Shown: positions 28,388-38,039 of the stretch, one piece after another
Position numbering within the stretch: position 1 is the first letter of the stretch
Layout: each line of letters opens with the position of its first letter
NCBI RefSeq assembly: GCF_016865585.1
Contig: NZ_JAESND010000010.1
Coordinates: 1 to 64,000, forward strand
Source: Jeongeupia naejangsanensis
GTDB taxonomy: Bacteria > Pseudomonadota > Gammaproteobacteria > Burkholderiales > Chitinibacteraceae
Reading direction: 5' to 3'
Length of the DNA stretch: 64,000 nt
Made by a program: the position numbers and the translations under genes
The notes under the pieces: generated by a model
Database searches by the model: none
Told to the model about the DNA's origin: nothing
What the model saw: only the letters and a program-made list of their open reading frames with translations

Positions 28388-29806
28388 TTATGCACCGTGC
28401 ATGGTACGGCTACCATGAGCAAGACGTTTGTACATGTAGTAGAGGCAAACGATCATTAAATACAAGAACATGGCCTTACCCACTATTAGCGTATTGAAGA
28501 AAAACTCGCCCCGAGGAAGATAGAAAACCGTAGAAAAAAGATAAACCGAAAGGTAACGCACCCAAGGCTTACGCATTGCGCGCGGCATCCACGCGAGAAA
28601 CCAGCCCAAGCCGATGGATAACAGAATATAGAAAACGGGGCCAGCTTCGAGAAGCTCGATTATGTAAACGCCCCCGGTCCCTCCGCCTGCGAAATAATAA
28701 TTGCTATTCAATACATACGTCAGGATGTGCTTCAAATTATTTGAGTACAGCACTTGGTCCATCGATTGCGCAGCGTCTCGAATTTCAGGATGAATGACGC
28801 TAGTAAAAGGTATCATTAGATTTGAAAAAACCATGTAATTACCATATTGCGCCACCTCATCCGCTATAGTTTGGTACAAGGCGGTGATTTGCAGGGATCT
28901 TCCCTGTGCCGCTAACGCATCGACCGCAAATTGAAGAACACCGCCGGCGATGAGACCGTCTCCCCGCCAGAACGTCATCGCAGCGAAGACGGCGACAATG
29001 AGGACAAGGTTCCTCAGAATTGTGCGTAGTTTGAGCTTGATATTGAAACGTGCTACATAAAACCACGCAACAAAGAAAAGCGGAACCAGCAGCGCACCAC
29101 GTGCGCCCTTTAAAGAATCGATGGTAGCGACGATCAAGAACAGGACTGCAGGCGCAAGAAACTGAACTCGCGTCCGTGCAAAAGCAAGCGTCAGTCCAAA
29201 TCCAAGATTGAACAGATAGGAGAACACCTTTGACGTGGTTGAAACCAAAATCCCATCGGAGTAAAGGGCCAGATAACCTGCATCCTGGATAAAGCGGAGC
29301 TGCTGGACCGACTCCATAATGACGGCAGGTAGCGATACGGCAATACAAAAAACACTAACTTTATAGAGACTCCGATAATGGACATCGTCCAACTCAGAAA
29401 AATTTAACTTCCTCACTTCCTCTTGCACGCATCGACGCCGAACTACCGAAAGAGTCAGCATGGAGATAGCGACAGAGAGGCCAACCCAAATAGCGGCACT
29501 ATCCAACTGCTGCCAAGAAAAGGTCGTAATTACCAAACCGGAAAATTCGGTTGGCGATAAGGTCGAAAGAGGCCAGAGAATCAACGAAACACAGAAAAAG
29601 AAAAGGCAGCTAGAAAGAAAAACTATTGATAGATCAAAGGGTGGGCGCTTGGCCCTCTGTTCGAAAATGAGAAATACAACTAACGAGGTCGGCAAAAATA
29701 TCGTCGACGCGCCCTCTGCTGCGCCAGTGAAAGTATTGAACAGGTACAGAAATACCCACACGAGCAGAATAACAATACACAACAGGGTCATGCGGTTAGC
29801 GCGCAT
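28388..29806 (-). CDS. wzy: O-antigen polymerase-like membrane protein (Wzy)
   Basis: Integral membrane protein of 472 aa with about 10-12 hydrophobic segments and a large hydrophilic loop in the C-terminal half, the layout of Wzy polymerases (oligosaccharide repeat unit polymerase family). It would join lipid-linked repeat units in the periplasm. Wzy proteins share little sequence, so the call rests on topology and context with wzx and wzz. ATG 29806 overlaps the end of the upstream GT gene by 11 bases; ATG 29791 is also possible. A/T-rich. Confidence 0.82.
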   Translation of the reverse strand: MRANRMTLLCIVILLVWVFLYLFNTFTGAAEGASTIFLPTSLVVFLIFEQRAKRPPFDLSIVFLSSCLFFFCVSLILWPLSTLSPTEFSGLVITTFSWQQLDSAAIWVGLSVAISMLTLSVVRRRCVQEEVRKLNFSELDDVHYRSLYKVSVFCIAVSLPAVIMESVQQLRFIQDAGYLALYSDGILVSTTSKVFSYLFNLGFGLTLAFARTRVQFLAPAVLFLIVATIDSLKGARGALLVPLFFVAWFYVARFNIKLKLRTILRNLVLIVAVFAAMTFWRGDGLIAGGVLQFAVDALAAQGRSLQITALYQTIADEVAQYGNYMVFSNLMIPFTSVIHPEIRDAAQSMDQVLYSNNLKHILTYVLNSNYYFAGGGTGGVYIIELLEAGPVFYILLSIGLGWFLAWMPRAMRKPWVRYLSVYLFSTVFYLPRGEFFFNTLIVGKAMFLYLMIVCLYYMYKRLAHGSRTMHGA

Positions 29807-31034
29807 GACGTCGCTCAACACAATTAAAAATATCTGCGTAAGCATCCAAGAAGGAGTCCAACGATAACTTCCTATCGAACACTTCCTGTGACCGCAAGGC
29901 CAACTCACGTAGATCGACAGTACCACGCCCCAGTGCGGTCAGTGCATCCCGAATGCTATCGATCTTCGCATCCATGAACAAGCAGGAGCCCTTGTCGAAC
30001 ACTTCAGGGATAGATCCGACCCTCGTGGATACGATGGGCAGCCCAAAGCTACTGGCCTCGATTAGTGCAATCGGAAATCCTTCATCCCGGCTAGTGAGGA
30101 TATAAGCGTCCGCGCGAGCGAGGAAAGATGCGACGTCGTTAGATTCTCCATTGAGCGTGATCTCGTTCTGGAGGCTCTGCGCATCAATGGCCGCCTGCAA
30201 GGGCTCGCGCTCCGTGCCGCCGCCGACAATCGTGATGTGTAGACGTTGTCGATCCACCTCCGACAGCGCCGCAACAGCTTGAACAAGCAGATCGAAACCC
30301 TTGATGTACTGCAGCGAACCTACCGCCACGATCTCGAGCCGCCGCAGCCCGTCATCGGCCAGGCTCCGACCGCTGTCATACATGCCGCACGCCGCACTGG
30401 CAAATGACGAGGTATTGTAAATACAGCGGATGTCATGACTTGGGAACTCGCTGCGAAGCGTTTGCGCATAGCGCTCGTTCAAAGTGACGATGCAGTCCAT
30501 GGTCTCCAGCACTCGTCGGAAATGCGCGCGGATGCTCTTCTCATAGCGGGTGCCTCGCATGCCGTGAAAGAGGACAAAAAGGTGATTTAGAGGATCATCA
30601 CTCGAATGAAGAAGCAGAACCTTGGGCGTATCGCGGCGGAGTAAACGCAACCCGTAGAAGGCGCAGAAGACATCCTGATGGAAGTGCAGGCAGCCCGGCT
30701 CCTCTAGTCGACGCGCCTTAATCACCGCGATCAACGCCCTAGGCGACAAGACACCTACCATCAGCAGGAATGCGCCCAGAGGGCTCTTGATGAGAGAGCC
30801 TTTGATACTACGCTTGGCCGCCTGCATCCAACGTCGCACCGTGCTTGTCGTCGCCAGTTCAACAGGCGCCACTGCGGATACCGGGAAATCGACGTAATTG
30901 GCGAAGCCGAGCCGAACACCGCGCTCGTGGAAAGCTTGGTCATTGCAGCGCAGAATAGCCATGAAGCTAACTATGCCGTTCTTCTCTATGCAGTTGCTGA
31001 CGGAGGAAACAATGATCTGACGCAATTCAGTCAT
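29796..31034 (-). CDS. Glycosyltransferase family 4
   Basis: GT-B enzyme of 412 aa. The C-terminal glycosyltransferase-1 domain includes VAVGSLQYIKGFDLLVQA, GGGTEREPLQ and the E-x7-E type donor-binding segment RDEGFPIALIEASSFGLPIV. Role: adds one sugar of the repeat unit on the cytoplasmic face. Donor unknown. It starts two bases after the wzx stop. Confidence 0.88.
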   Translation of the reverse strand: MTELRQIIVSSVSNCIEKNGIVSFMAILRCNDQAFHERGVRLGFANYVDFPVSAVAPVELATTSTVRRWMQAAKRSIKGSLIKSPLGAFLLMVGVLSPRALIAVIKARRLEEPGCLHFHQDVFCAFYGLRLLRRDTPKVLLLHSSDDPLNHLFVLFHGMRGTRYEKSIRAHFRRVLETMDCIVTLNERYAQTLRSEFPSHDIRCIYNTSSFASAACGMYDSGRSLADDGLRRLEIVAVGSLQYIKGFDLLVQAVAALSEVDRQRLHITIVGGGTEREPLQAAIDAQSLQNEITLNGESNDVASFLARADAYILTSRDEGFPIALIEASSFGLPIVSTRVGSIPEVFDKGSCLFMDAKIDSIRDALTALGRGTVDLRELALRSQEVFDRKLSLDSFLDAYADIFNCVERRHAR

Positions 31035-31036
31035 GG

Positions 31037-32326
31037 TTAAATCTTTAAAGTCTTAATGGACAACAGATGTTGCGCATAAGGAAAAAAAACTAAGGCATTG
31101 AACGCAGCAAGTGCCGCCATACAGTGAACCGGGCTCAGGTGAAGCACCAATTGACTCGCCAGCACAGTTAACGCCGCCCCAAGAGAGGGCCACATGAGCA
31201 GCTCCGTCCTAAACGCCCGCAACGCTGTGCCAGTTGCAGACACAATCACGTTCGCAACAATCAGTAGCCCAAACACAATGAAACCCTCAACATCAAGCAC
31301 CCGCGGGGCGTATTGTGGGAACAAGACCAACCCGACTTGTCTTGCCGCCACCGCAGCGACGCATAGAAGGAGCGCTAGACTGCCCGAGTGTAACAAGGTC
31401 CGGCGGACGCGGGTCTGGAACGCCGCCTTCGATTTTTCAGCGATCAGCAGGCCGTAGGTGGGCGCTTCTGCAGTGGTGCGCGCAATGGCAACCGTAGCGA
31501 TTGCGCCGAAGATCGACATGGTCAGGCCGACCTGTCCGGCCACCTCTGCGCCAAAGTAATGGAAGGCGTAGGGCGTCAGCGAGTTTGCGGAAATGTAACC
31601 AGCAACAGCAGATACCGCCATCTTCCGCTGCTCCGGACCAATGTTGATCCTCGATGACGACACCCTTCCCATCAGGCCGAGGTCTCGATCAACTTCTGCG
31701 CAGGCCAGCCGGAGGCTCCATGCTGCGTAGCCGTTGCCAATGAGGAGAGCGGCGGGATAGGACGTGAGACCTCCGAATACGCCGGCAAATAAGCAAAACG
31801 AAAAAATGAGCAATACTGTAGATGCTATCCGGGTCCGGTAGGACACTGATAGCCGCCCGAATCCTTCGAGATGGGAGTAAGAGCTCAGATTGACTAGGCT
31901 CAGCGCTGTCGCTGCCAGCATCAGCAGCCATGGAAACTGCCAGTTCAGTTCTGCGGCGTGCGCCGAGGTGGTGAAGAATGCGGCACCCGCGATGCCTACG
32001 ATCACAAAAAACAGACAAGCGGCTCCACGATAGTAGCGCGTAGCATATTCGCGGGTCGCCACACCTAGGTCGATGGCGACCAGTCGCTGCTCCATGCCGA
32101 CCGCGGCCAAAATGCCGGCACGGGCGTGCGACAAATGATGCAGGATCAGATTGGTAATCCCGAGCTCGAATAACGTTTGGGCCGCAGCCAGGCTAAGGAA
32201 CGTGAAGAAAAAGCCCTGCTCGACCGCCGAGAGACTGCGCGTAGCGACTATAGAGATCACCAGCCCCGCGAATAACGTAAGGATTCGACTTACTAGAACG
32301 ACAAAGGTAGACCGGGCGAGTGACAT
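31037..32326 (-). CDS. wzx: Polysaccharide flippase (Wzx-like)
   Basis: Membrane protein of 429 aa with about 12 predicted hydrophobic segments in the pattern of the MATE-like/PST exporter superfamily. The N-terminus (STFVVLVSRILTLFAGLVIS) followed by a VEQGFFFTFLSL segment is typical of Wzx. It would move undecaprenyl-linked repeat units across the inner membrane. Start ATG 32326 lies 7 bases after the upstream stop. Confidence 0.85.
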   Translation of the reverse strand: MSLARSTFVVLVSRILTLFAGLVISIVATRSLSAVEQGFFFTFLSLAAAQTLFELGITNLILHHLSHARAGILAAVGMEQRLVAIDLGVATREYATRYYRGAACLFFVIVGIAGAAFFTTSAHAAELNWQFPWLLMLAATALSLVNLSSYSHLEGFGRLSVSYRTRIASTVLLIFSFCLFAGVFGGLTSYPAALLIGNGYAAWSLRLACAEVDRDLGLMGRVSSSRINIGPEQRKMAVSAVAGYISANSLTPYAFHYFGAEVAGQVGLTMSIFGAIATVAIARTTAEAPTYGLLIAEKSKAAFQTRVRRTLLHSGSLALLLCVAAVAARQVGLVLFPQYAPRVLDVEGFIVFGLLIVANVIVSATGTALRAFRTELLMWPSLGAALTVLASQLVLHLSPVHCMAALAAFNALVFFPYAQHLLSIKTLKI

Positions 32327-32333
32327 GGAGCGT

Positions 32334-33116
32334 TCAGATCGAAAAGCCATCATCGACGATCAGGTTCTGTCCCGCCACATAGCGAGACGCATCGGACAGC
32401 AGGTAAACGATAGTCCCAGTCACGTCGTCGCTATCGAGCATCCCCTTACCGAGGCAATGCTCCGCATAGCGCGCCAAAAAACTTCCATCTTGGCCAGCCA
32501 AGATGCCACCTGGACTCACACAGTTGGCGCGAAAACTAGCACCACGGCCCTTCATGTAGGCATTCACATAGCGGGTCATGTGTTCGATTCCCGCCTTGAT
32601 CGCGGCATACTCAACGGGCATTGTCATCGTCGTATCTGTGTATACCTCAAACCGCGGAGCCATTGAACCGTAGATTGACGACAAGTTAACGAGTGAAAAC
32701 GTGTGGCCTGTCGCCAACCCGTAGCGGGCGCAGCACTGCATGAACAGAAAATACCCCCCCATGTGCAGGCCGGTGTTTTCACAGAAATCAGCGTACTCCA
32801 CCTCAAAAAAATGCCTTCCGTAGCGCGCATTACGCGGGTAGGCTGTGTTGACCGCGCCATCTACACCACCGAATCGGACTTGGGCAGCAACTAATGCAGC
32901 CTCGATGCTTGCGCGCTCAGCCATGTCCACTTGAGCGTAGGCAAAGCACTCACTACCCAAGTCTGCCTCGAGGGCCGCCAACCCCTCTACATCAGTATCC
33001 AGCCCCATCACACACGCGCCAGCCTGCAGGGTGGCGTCAACAATCCGCCTGCCAATGCGCCCTGCGGCACCGACCACGAGAATAGTCTTGCCTTGAAGTT
33101 GTGAGATAAGGGTCAT
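32334..33116 (-). CDS. ptmA: SDR family oxidoreductase (PtmA-like)
   Basis: Classical SDR of 260 aa. GAAGRIGR nucleotide-binding motif near residue 16, active-site Ser in NLSSIYG and the YAAIKAG Tyr-Lys pair are all present. PtmA homologues sit at the end of Campylobacter legionaminic acid gene sets and are implicated in supplying the amino-sugar precursor; the exact reaction is not certain. The start overlaps the legF stop (ATGA). Confidence 0.85.
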   Translation of the reverse strand: MTLISQLQGKTILVVGAAGRIGRRIVDATLQAGACVMGLDTDVEGLAALEADLGSECFAYAQVDMAERASIEAALVAAQVRFGGVDGAVNTAYPRNARYGRHFFEVEYADFCENTGLHMGGYFLFMQCCARYGLATGHTFSLVNLSSIYGSMAPRFEVYTDTTMTMPVEYAAIKAGIEHMTRYVNAYMKGRGASFRANCVSPGGILAGQDGSFLARYAEHCLGKGMLDSDDVTGTIVYLLSDASRYVAGQNLIVDDGFSI

Positions 33117-33802
33117 GATTGCAAAAGGGCCTCGGCAATCTTGAAGTCAAATTCATCATCAATATCCACTGCACGCTCCTTGGGTACAACTACAGTGCGC
33201 ACCCGTCCAGCGAAGATGCGTTCGCTGTTCAGGATGAAATCGGGTCGCGACACATAGGCCACAGTCGTGATGTCATAGACCTCAGGGACGTCCTGGCGAC
33301 GCTTGAAATGGGCGTCGCCAAGTACGATCTTGGCGTAGCCACTTTCGTCGGTACTGACCATGTTGAAATACGGACTGCGTGCGGAAGGGGAGACAGTGAT
33401 GACCACATCCGCAGACTCGTCGAGCGCATCGAGGCAGCACAGCACATCGCCTTCGTTACGCAGTGGGCTAGTAGCCGGCAAGCTCAGAAAAACATCGAAA
33501 TCCAAGCCTCGCTCGTCGCGAAGTTGCTTGATTGCATGCTGCCAAGCATGCCATTCGGAGGCTGTGTCGGAGGCTAGCTCGGCCGGGCGATCGATTACCT
33601 CGGCACCGAAGCGACGAGCCACCGCAGCGATCTCCGCATCGTCGGTAGAGACGAACACACGCTCTACTCTATCCATTCTCTGGGCTAAGCGGATGCCGTA
33701 GGCGAGCAGCGGAATACCACCGAGTTCTCGAATGTTCTTACCAGGCAGCCCCTTGGAGCCTCCGCGCGCGAAGATAAAGGCGAAAGTGCGTGAATTCGTC
33801 AT
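33113..33802 (-). CDS. legF: CMP-legionaminic acid synthetase (acylneuraminate cytidylyltransferase family)
   Basis: Cytidylyltransferase of 229 aa that activates legionaminic acid with CTP. The N-terminal signature FIFARGGSKGLPGKNIREL and VFVSTDDAEIA are the NeuA/LegF motifs. Naming as LegF and not NeuA rests on the surrounding legB/legC/legH genes. Overlaps both neighbours by 4 bases. Confidence 0.92.
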   Translation of the reverse strand: MTNSRTFAFIFARGGSKGLPGKNIRELGGIPLLAYGIRLAQRMDRVERVFVSTDDAEIAAVARRFGAEVIDRPAELASDTASEWHAWQHAIKQLRDERGLDFDVFLSLPATSPLRNEGDVLCCLDALDESADVVITVSPSARSPYFNMVSTDESGYAKIVLGDAHFKRRQDVPEVYDITTVAYVSRPDFILNSERIFAGRVRTVVVPKERAVDIDDEFDFKIAEALLQS

Positions 33803-34803
33803 GTCAGAGAAGTGATTGGCTGGGGCAGGCCGGTCGCCGCCGATTGTCTCATTGCCTCAATCATGGCCAGCACAGCCAAGCCATCATCCAAGGTAATACG
33901 CGGGGTAGAACGCCCCTTGACCAAGGCGATGAAGCCATCCAGCTGGGCTAGGTACATTGCATTGCGGTCAAGGTCAGGCTCCGAAAATAAAGTCTCGTCG
34001 CCTGCCGCCGTCTCCAACACGATCGTGTTGGAATTAAGATTCCAGAGCAGTGAGCCATGTTCACCGATCAGCTTGCACTTGCGAGTGGCTTTGCGTTGCA
34101 GAAAATCCATATGAAGCTGCGCCACCAAGCCATCAGCCCGAGAAAGCATGATGTCGACACAGTCTTCAACATCAATCTCCAATTGCCCGCTGTTGCGCAT
34201 GATGCAATAGGCCTTGTCAAAGTCACCAAGCAGCCAACGCAAGTAGTCGAACTCGTGGCTCAACTCCAGCAACACACCGCCACCAAGCCCCTTGTTAGCG
34301 GAAACATTACGGCGGTAGTCGCTTTGCGGGCGCCAATCGGGCAGATACTGGCCGATGTCGATCTGCACTGCATGCAGCCGGCCAATGCGCCTCCCCTCTA
34401 CGAGACCCTTCATAGCTTGGGAGGACGAAAGGTAGCGTAGATTGTAGGCAACTTCAATGCGCGCTCGGTGATGCTCGAAAACACCGGCGTCGAAGCGCAC
34501 GAGGGCGTCGCTGAGTGGTTTCTCAATCAAAACCGGTACACCAGCCTCAGCTAAGGCCGCAGCATGCTCCAAGTGCCATGGCGCAGGCGAGGCCACAACA
34601 GCCAGTTCTGGCCCCCAAGCCAATGCCTCAGTCAGCGAGCCAAATCGCACAGTGGCCGCGGTTTCATCGGCGGCTAGCTCGCGCCCGGAAGCCGATACGC
34701 AGGCCACCTCTACTGCCGACAACAAAGCACGAAGGTTGGCAATGTGACGGCGCGCGATGCTACCACTACCGATCACTAGAGCGCGTTGTACTGAGGAACT
34801 CAC
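33799..34803 (-). CDS. ptmF: Gfo/Idh/MocA family oxidoreductase (PtmF-like)
   Basis: NAD(P)-dependent oxidoreductase of 334 aa. N-terminal Rossmann GSGSIARRH, VLIEKPLS (the EKP motif) and a C-terminal alpha/beta domain with GGGVLLELSHEFDYLRWL. Position between the PtmE-like and LegF genes matches Campylobacter Cj1330 (ptmF). Probably acts in the supply of the GDP- or UDP-linked amino-sugar; the reaction is unproven. Confidence 0.85.
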   Translation of the reverse strand: MSSSVQRALVIGSGSIARRHIANLRALLSAVEVACVSASGRELAADETAATVRFGSLTEALAWGPELAVVASPAPWHLEHAAALAEAGVPVLIEKPLSDALVRFDAGVFEHHRARIEVAYNLRYLSSSQAMKGLVEGRRIGRLHAVQIDIGQYLPDWRPQSDYRRNVSANKGLGGGVLLELSHEFDYLRWLLGDFDKAYCIMRNSGQLEIDVEDCVDIMLSRADGLVAQLHMDFLQRKATRKCKLIGEHGSLLWNLNSNTIVLETAAGDETLFSEPDLDRNAMYLAQLDGFIALVKGRSTPRITLDDGLAVLAMIEAMRQSAATGLPQPITSLT

Positions 34804-35849
34804 GATCCGCGTACCTCAACCTGTGCACGATTAAAATCATCCATGCGACCGATATCGAGCCAATATTCATGTACTGGGAACATATTGACGCCACGCCCTG
34901 CTGCAATCTCGCGCTCTAACAACACGGGCATATCGACACTCTCGCCCGGAACGACACGACGTACTAACTCTGGTGAAAGCACGTAGATCCCGGCGCTAAT
35001 GAAAAAACGCTGCACCGGCTTCTCGACGATTCTCGTGATGCGATGACCCTCGCTTTGGATTACTCCATACGGAACCTGGCTCTCATATTCGCGTACGCAC
35101 AGGGTAGCCGCGCCGCCATTTCGCAGTTGAAAGTCCAGCAAGCTGCAGTAATCAACACGAGTCAGCAGGTCGCCATTCATCAAGAAGATTGGCTGGTCAA
35201 TCTCCTCGTGCGGCAGCAACCCCAAGGCGCCACCAGTACCCAATGGCTCATTTTCATGTATATAGCGGATGCTAACGCCCCAGCGACTACCGTCGCCAAA
35301 GTGTTCACGAATGACCTCGGGCAAATAGTGGGTGGAGATAAAGAAGCGGTGAAAGCCTGCGTCTACGAATCCCTGCAGGATCAACTCAAGGATAGGTTTG
35401 TCGCCCACCTTGAGCATGGGCTTCGGGCAGTCCTGCGTGAGCGGATACAGGCGCTTACCAAAGCCCCCTGCCATCAGAAAAACCGCGTTGTCTCGCCGAG
35501 GAGCCGCCTGCAGTTTTTCGGCAAAGATTACATCGACTAGCACTCCTTCATCGATCACCGGCATCAGGAGCAAGCTTTGCGATTCCAGCTGGCCGCGGAC
35601 CTGAGCGCTATGCATCAATGCTATTGAGCAGACCTGCGGAGCAGGATTCATGATCTTAGTAACCTGTTCGTCCAGCCCAATACCCCGCAGCAGGCCGCGA
35701 CGGATATCGCCATCAGTGAGGATGCCCAGCAAGTGCATATCCCCATCGACGATTAAGGCTGCGCGCGAGCCTAGCCGGTCGATCAGTGCGACGGTATCGC
35801 GAATGGAGCTGGTCGGCCCGACCAGCATGTCTTTCCAATTCTTCTGCAT
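34800..35849 (-). CDS. ptmE: CBS-domain nucleotidyltransferase (PtmE-like, GlcN-1-P guanylyltransferase)
   Basis: Protein of 349 aa with an N-terminal CBS pair (about residues 1-120, GILTDGDIRRGLL) and a C-terminal sugar-nucleotidyltransferase domain (AGGFGKRLYPLTQDCPKPMLKVGDKPIL, given here for residue order only through its conserved Gly, Arg and Lys). In Campylobacter the equivalent enzyme makes GDP-GlcN for legionaminic acid. Its presence suggests the GDP-sugar route. Overlaps the next gene by 4 bases. Confidence 0.87.
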   Translation of the reverse strand: MQKNWKDMLVGPTSSIRDTVALIDRLGSRAALIVDGDMHLLGILTDGDIRRGLLRGIGLDEQVTKIMNPAPQVCSIALMHSAQVRGQLESQSLLLMPVIDEGVLVDVIFAEKLQAAPRRDNAVFLMAGGFGKRLYPLTQDCPKPMLKVGDKPILELILQGFVDAGFHRFFISTHYLPEVIREHFGDGSRWGVSIRYIHENEPLGTGGALGLLPHEEIDQPIFLMNGDLLTRVDYCSLLDFQLRNGGAATLCVREYESQVPYGVIQSEGHRITRIVEKPVQRFFISAGIYVLSPELVRRVVPGESVDMPVLLEREIAAGRGVNMFPVHEYWLDIGRMDDFNRAQVEVRGS

Positions 35850-35862
35850 GGGATTCCTAGTC

Positions 35863-37029
35863 TCAGACCCGCGGCAGGTCGTGGAAGTGTTTCACGAGGA
35901 GGCTCGCGAAATCGGTCTCGCTTAACACAGCCATGATGCTGTCGGTGGTACCGCCGTCGCCATAAGGATTGGCGTGACTGGCTGCAGCGTGCCGCGCACT
36001 TTCTCTTGCCACGTGGACCAAGCCTGCGGCAATGCCATTGGCCGTCGGCGCCACGTGATGGACCGAGCCGGCACGCACCCGCCCCTGCTGGCGCGAACCG
36101 ATGTCTAGCGTAGGCACACCAAGCGACGGCGCTTCGATGATGCCGGACGACGAGTTGCCGACCACGGCAATCGCGTGTTTCGCTGCGGAAAGGTAACGCA
36201 ACGAACCAAGCGAGGCGAACAGTACCAGTCGGTGCGGATACTGCGCCTGCCAGTATTGCCAGCGGGCGTTCACCGCCCGGCCTCCGGCATCGGCATTGGC
36301 CCCTGTCACAACAATGCGGGTGCCAGCTTGCGCCAGCAGTGCCTCTACCAACGCGTCGACCTCGGCGACGGCATCGCCCTCGGCCAGGGTGACCGGATGG
36401 TAGGTGACCAGCCAGTACGGTAGGTCCTCGATTAGTCCCAGCTGCGGCAGCAACTGCTCTCTGGAAAACAGCGGCAGCGTCTTGATGCTGTCGATGCCGA
36501 TGGCACCCACATTAAACACCCGCTCCGGATCCTCGCCGAGTTGGATCACACGGCAACGGTAGTCCTCAGTGGCGGTGAAGTGCAGATGTGCAAACTTGGT
36601 GATGGCGTGGCGGAACGCTTCGTCATAAGCACCCTCGGTGGTCTCGCCGCCGTGCAGATGAGCGATAGGTATGCGAAACAGCGTCGCGGCCGCCGCCACG
36701 GCCAGCATCTCATAGCGGTCGCCCAGCATCACCAACAGCTCGGGCTGCAGGCGCGCGAATACGTCGGCGAAACCGGACAGCGCGAGGCCCATGCTCTTGG
36801 CTGTGGCGGTCGCCGTATCGCCAGCGAGCAGCATCTCGACCTTGGCGTCGATCACAAAGCCGTCAGCCTCGATTTGTTTCCAGGTCTGCCCAAATTCAGG
36901 CGCAAGATGAGCGCCGGTCACCACCAGCTGCAGCGATACAGTGCCATCCGCCTGCAATGCGGCAATCAGCGGTCGCAACAGACCGTATTCAGCCCGCGTG
37001 GCAGTGACGACGCAGATCCGTCTTACCAC
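35863..37029 (-). CDS. legG: Hydrolysing NDP-sugar 2-epimerase (LegG/NeuC family)
   Basis: GT-B-fold epimerase of 388 aa. Opens RICVVTATRAEYGLLRPL; GDRYEML and HLHGGETTEGAYDE are NeuC/LegG motifs. It removes the nucleotide while inverting C2, giving 2,4-diacetamido-2,4,6-trideoxymannose for LegI. The ATG overlaps the legI stop by a few bases. Confidence 0.93.
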   Translation of the reverse strand: MVRRICVVTATRAEYGLLRPLIAALQADGTVSLQLVVTGAHLAPEFGQTWKQIEADGFVIDAKVEMLLAGDTATATAKSMGLALSGFADVFARLQPELLVMLGDRYEMLAVAAAATLFRIPIAHLHGGETTEGAYDEAFRHAITKFAHLHFTATEDYRCRVIQLGEDPERVFNVGAIGIDSIKTLPLFSREQLLPQLGLIEDLPYWLVTYHPVTLAEGDAVAEVDALVEALLAQAGTRIVVTGANADAGGRAVNARWQYWQAQYPHRLVLFASLGSLRYLSAAKHAIAVVGNSSSGIIEAPSLGVPTLDIGSRQQGRVRAGSVHHVAPTANGIAAGLVHVARESARHAAASHANPYGDGGTTDSIMAVLSETDFASLLVKHFHDLPRV

Positions 37030-38039
37030 GCAATCACCTCGTCCTCGGCATAGTCTCGGCCCGCCGTGCGGCCGATGAGCTCGGGCCAGCGCATCGGGCT
37101 GATGCCGGAGCCCGGCCGCTTGATCGCCAGGTTATCTGCACTGAATACCTCACCGGCGCGAATGGCGCGGGCTGCAACGATGCTCTTTCTGGCGATTGGT
37201 CGGTTCTTGGCCTCGGAAGACGTCGGCTGTTTGATACCATTGCCGAGCGCGGTTTCCACCGCACGGATCGCGGCGACCATGCTCGCAAGCTCGCTCGGTT
37301 CCAGCGAGGCCTTGTGATCGGGCCCCGGCAGGTTGCGATCGAGCGTGAAGTGCTTTTCGATCACCCGCGCACCGAGCGCCACAGCGGCAACTGAGATCGC
37401 CTCGCCGGCAGTATGGTCGGAATAGCCGTAGGTGGTGCCGAACAGCGCGCCTAGATTGGGCATCGCGCGCAGGTTCACATCCGGCAGCGGCGTCGGGTAT
37501 TCGGTATTGCAATGCAGGATGGCGAGCTGCTCGCGGGAAAGGCCGTTGGCAAGCAGCACCCGTACCGCATCGTCAATTTCAGCCACTGTCGCCATGCCGG
37601 TAGAGAGAATGGTCGGCCGCTGCAAGGCGGCAATCCGGCACAGATATGGGTAGTTGGTGATCTCACCGGACGGTATTTTCCACAGCGGGATATCGAGCGC
37701 GATCAGATAGTCGATGCTGGCCGGGTCGAAGGCAGTGGAGAAAAATAGGATTCCCCGCTCCTGCGCACGCTGGCGCACTGCATCGTGCGCCAGGGGCGAC
37801 AGTTCTAGACGCTTGAGCATCGCGTATTGCGATTCCTCTACGCCAGTGTTGACCTTCTGGTAGTCGGCCATCACGGCATCACGCGACACTAGCGCGGCAG
37901 CCTGGAAGGTCTGGAATTTCACCGCGTCGGCACCTGCATCGGCAGCAGCATCAACCAGCCGCAGCGCAAGCGCCACATCGCCATTGTGATTGACGCCAGC
38001 CTCGGCGATGACAAAGACACACTCCTGCCAGGGCATCAT
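37023..38039 (-). CDS. legI: Legionaminic acid synthase (NeuB family)
   Basis: TIM-barrel synthase of 338 aa that condenses the trideoxymannose with phosphoenolpyruvate. N-terminal FVIAEAGVNHNGDV and DAVKFQTF, C-terminal SAF antifreeze-like domain (RPIARKSIVAARAIRAGE). Start ATG 38039 overlaps the legH stop (ATGA); 38036 is an adjacent alternative. Confidence 0.94.
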   Translation of the reverse strand: MMPWQECVFVIAEAGVNHNGDVALALRLVDAAADAGADAVKFQTFQAAALVSRDAVMADYQKVNTGVEESQYAMLKRLELSPLAHDAVRQRAQERGILFFSTAFDPASIDYLIALDIPLWKIPSGEITNYPYLCRIAALQRPTILSTGMATVAEIDDAVRVLLANGLSREQLAILHCNTEYPTPLPDVNLRAMPNLGALFGTTYGYSDHTAGEAISVAAVALGARVIEKHFTLDRNLPGPDHKASLEPSELASMVAAIRAVETALGNGIKQPTSSEAKNRPIARKSIVAARAIRAGEVFSADNLAIKRPGSGISPMRWPELIGRTAGRDYAEDEVIAW

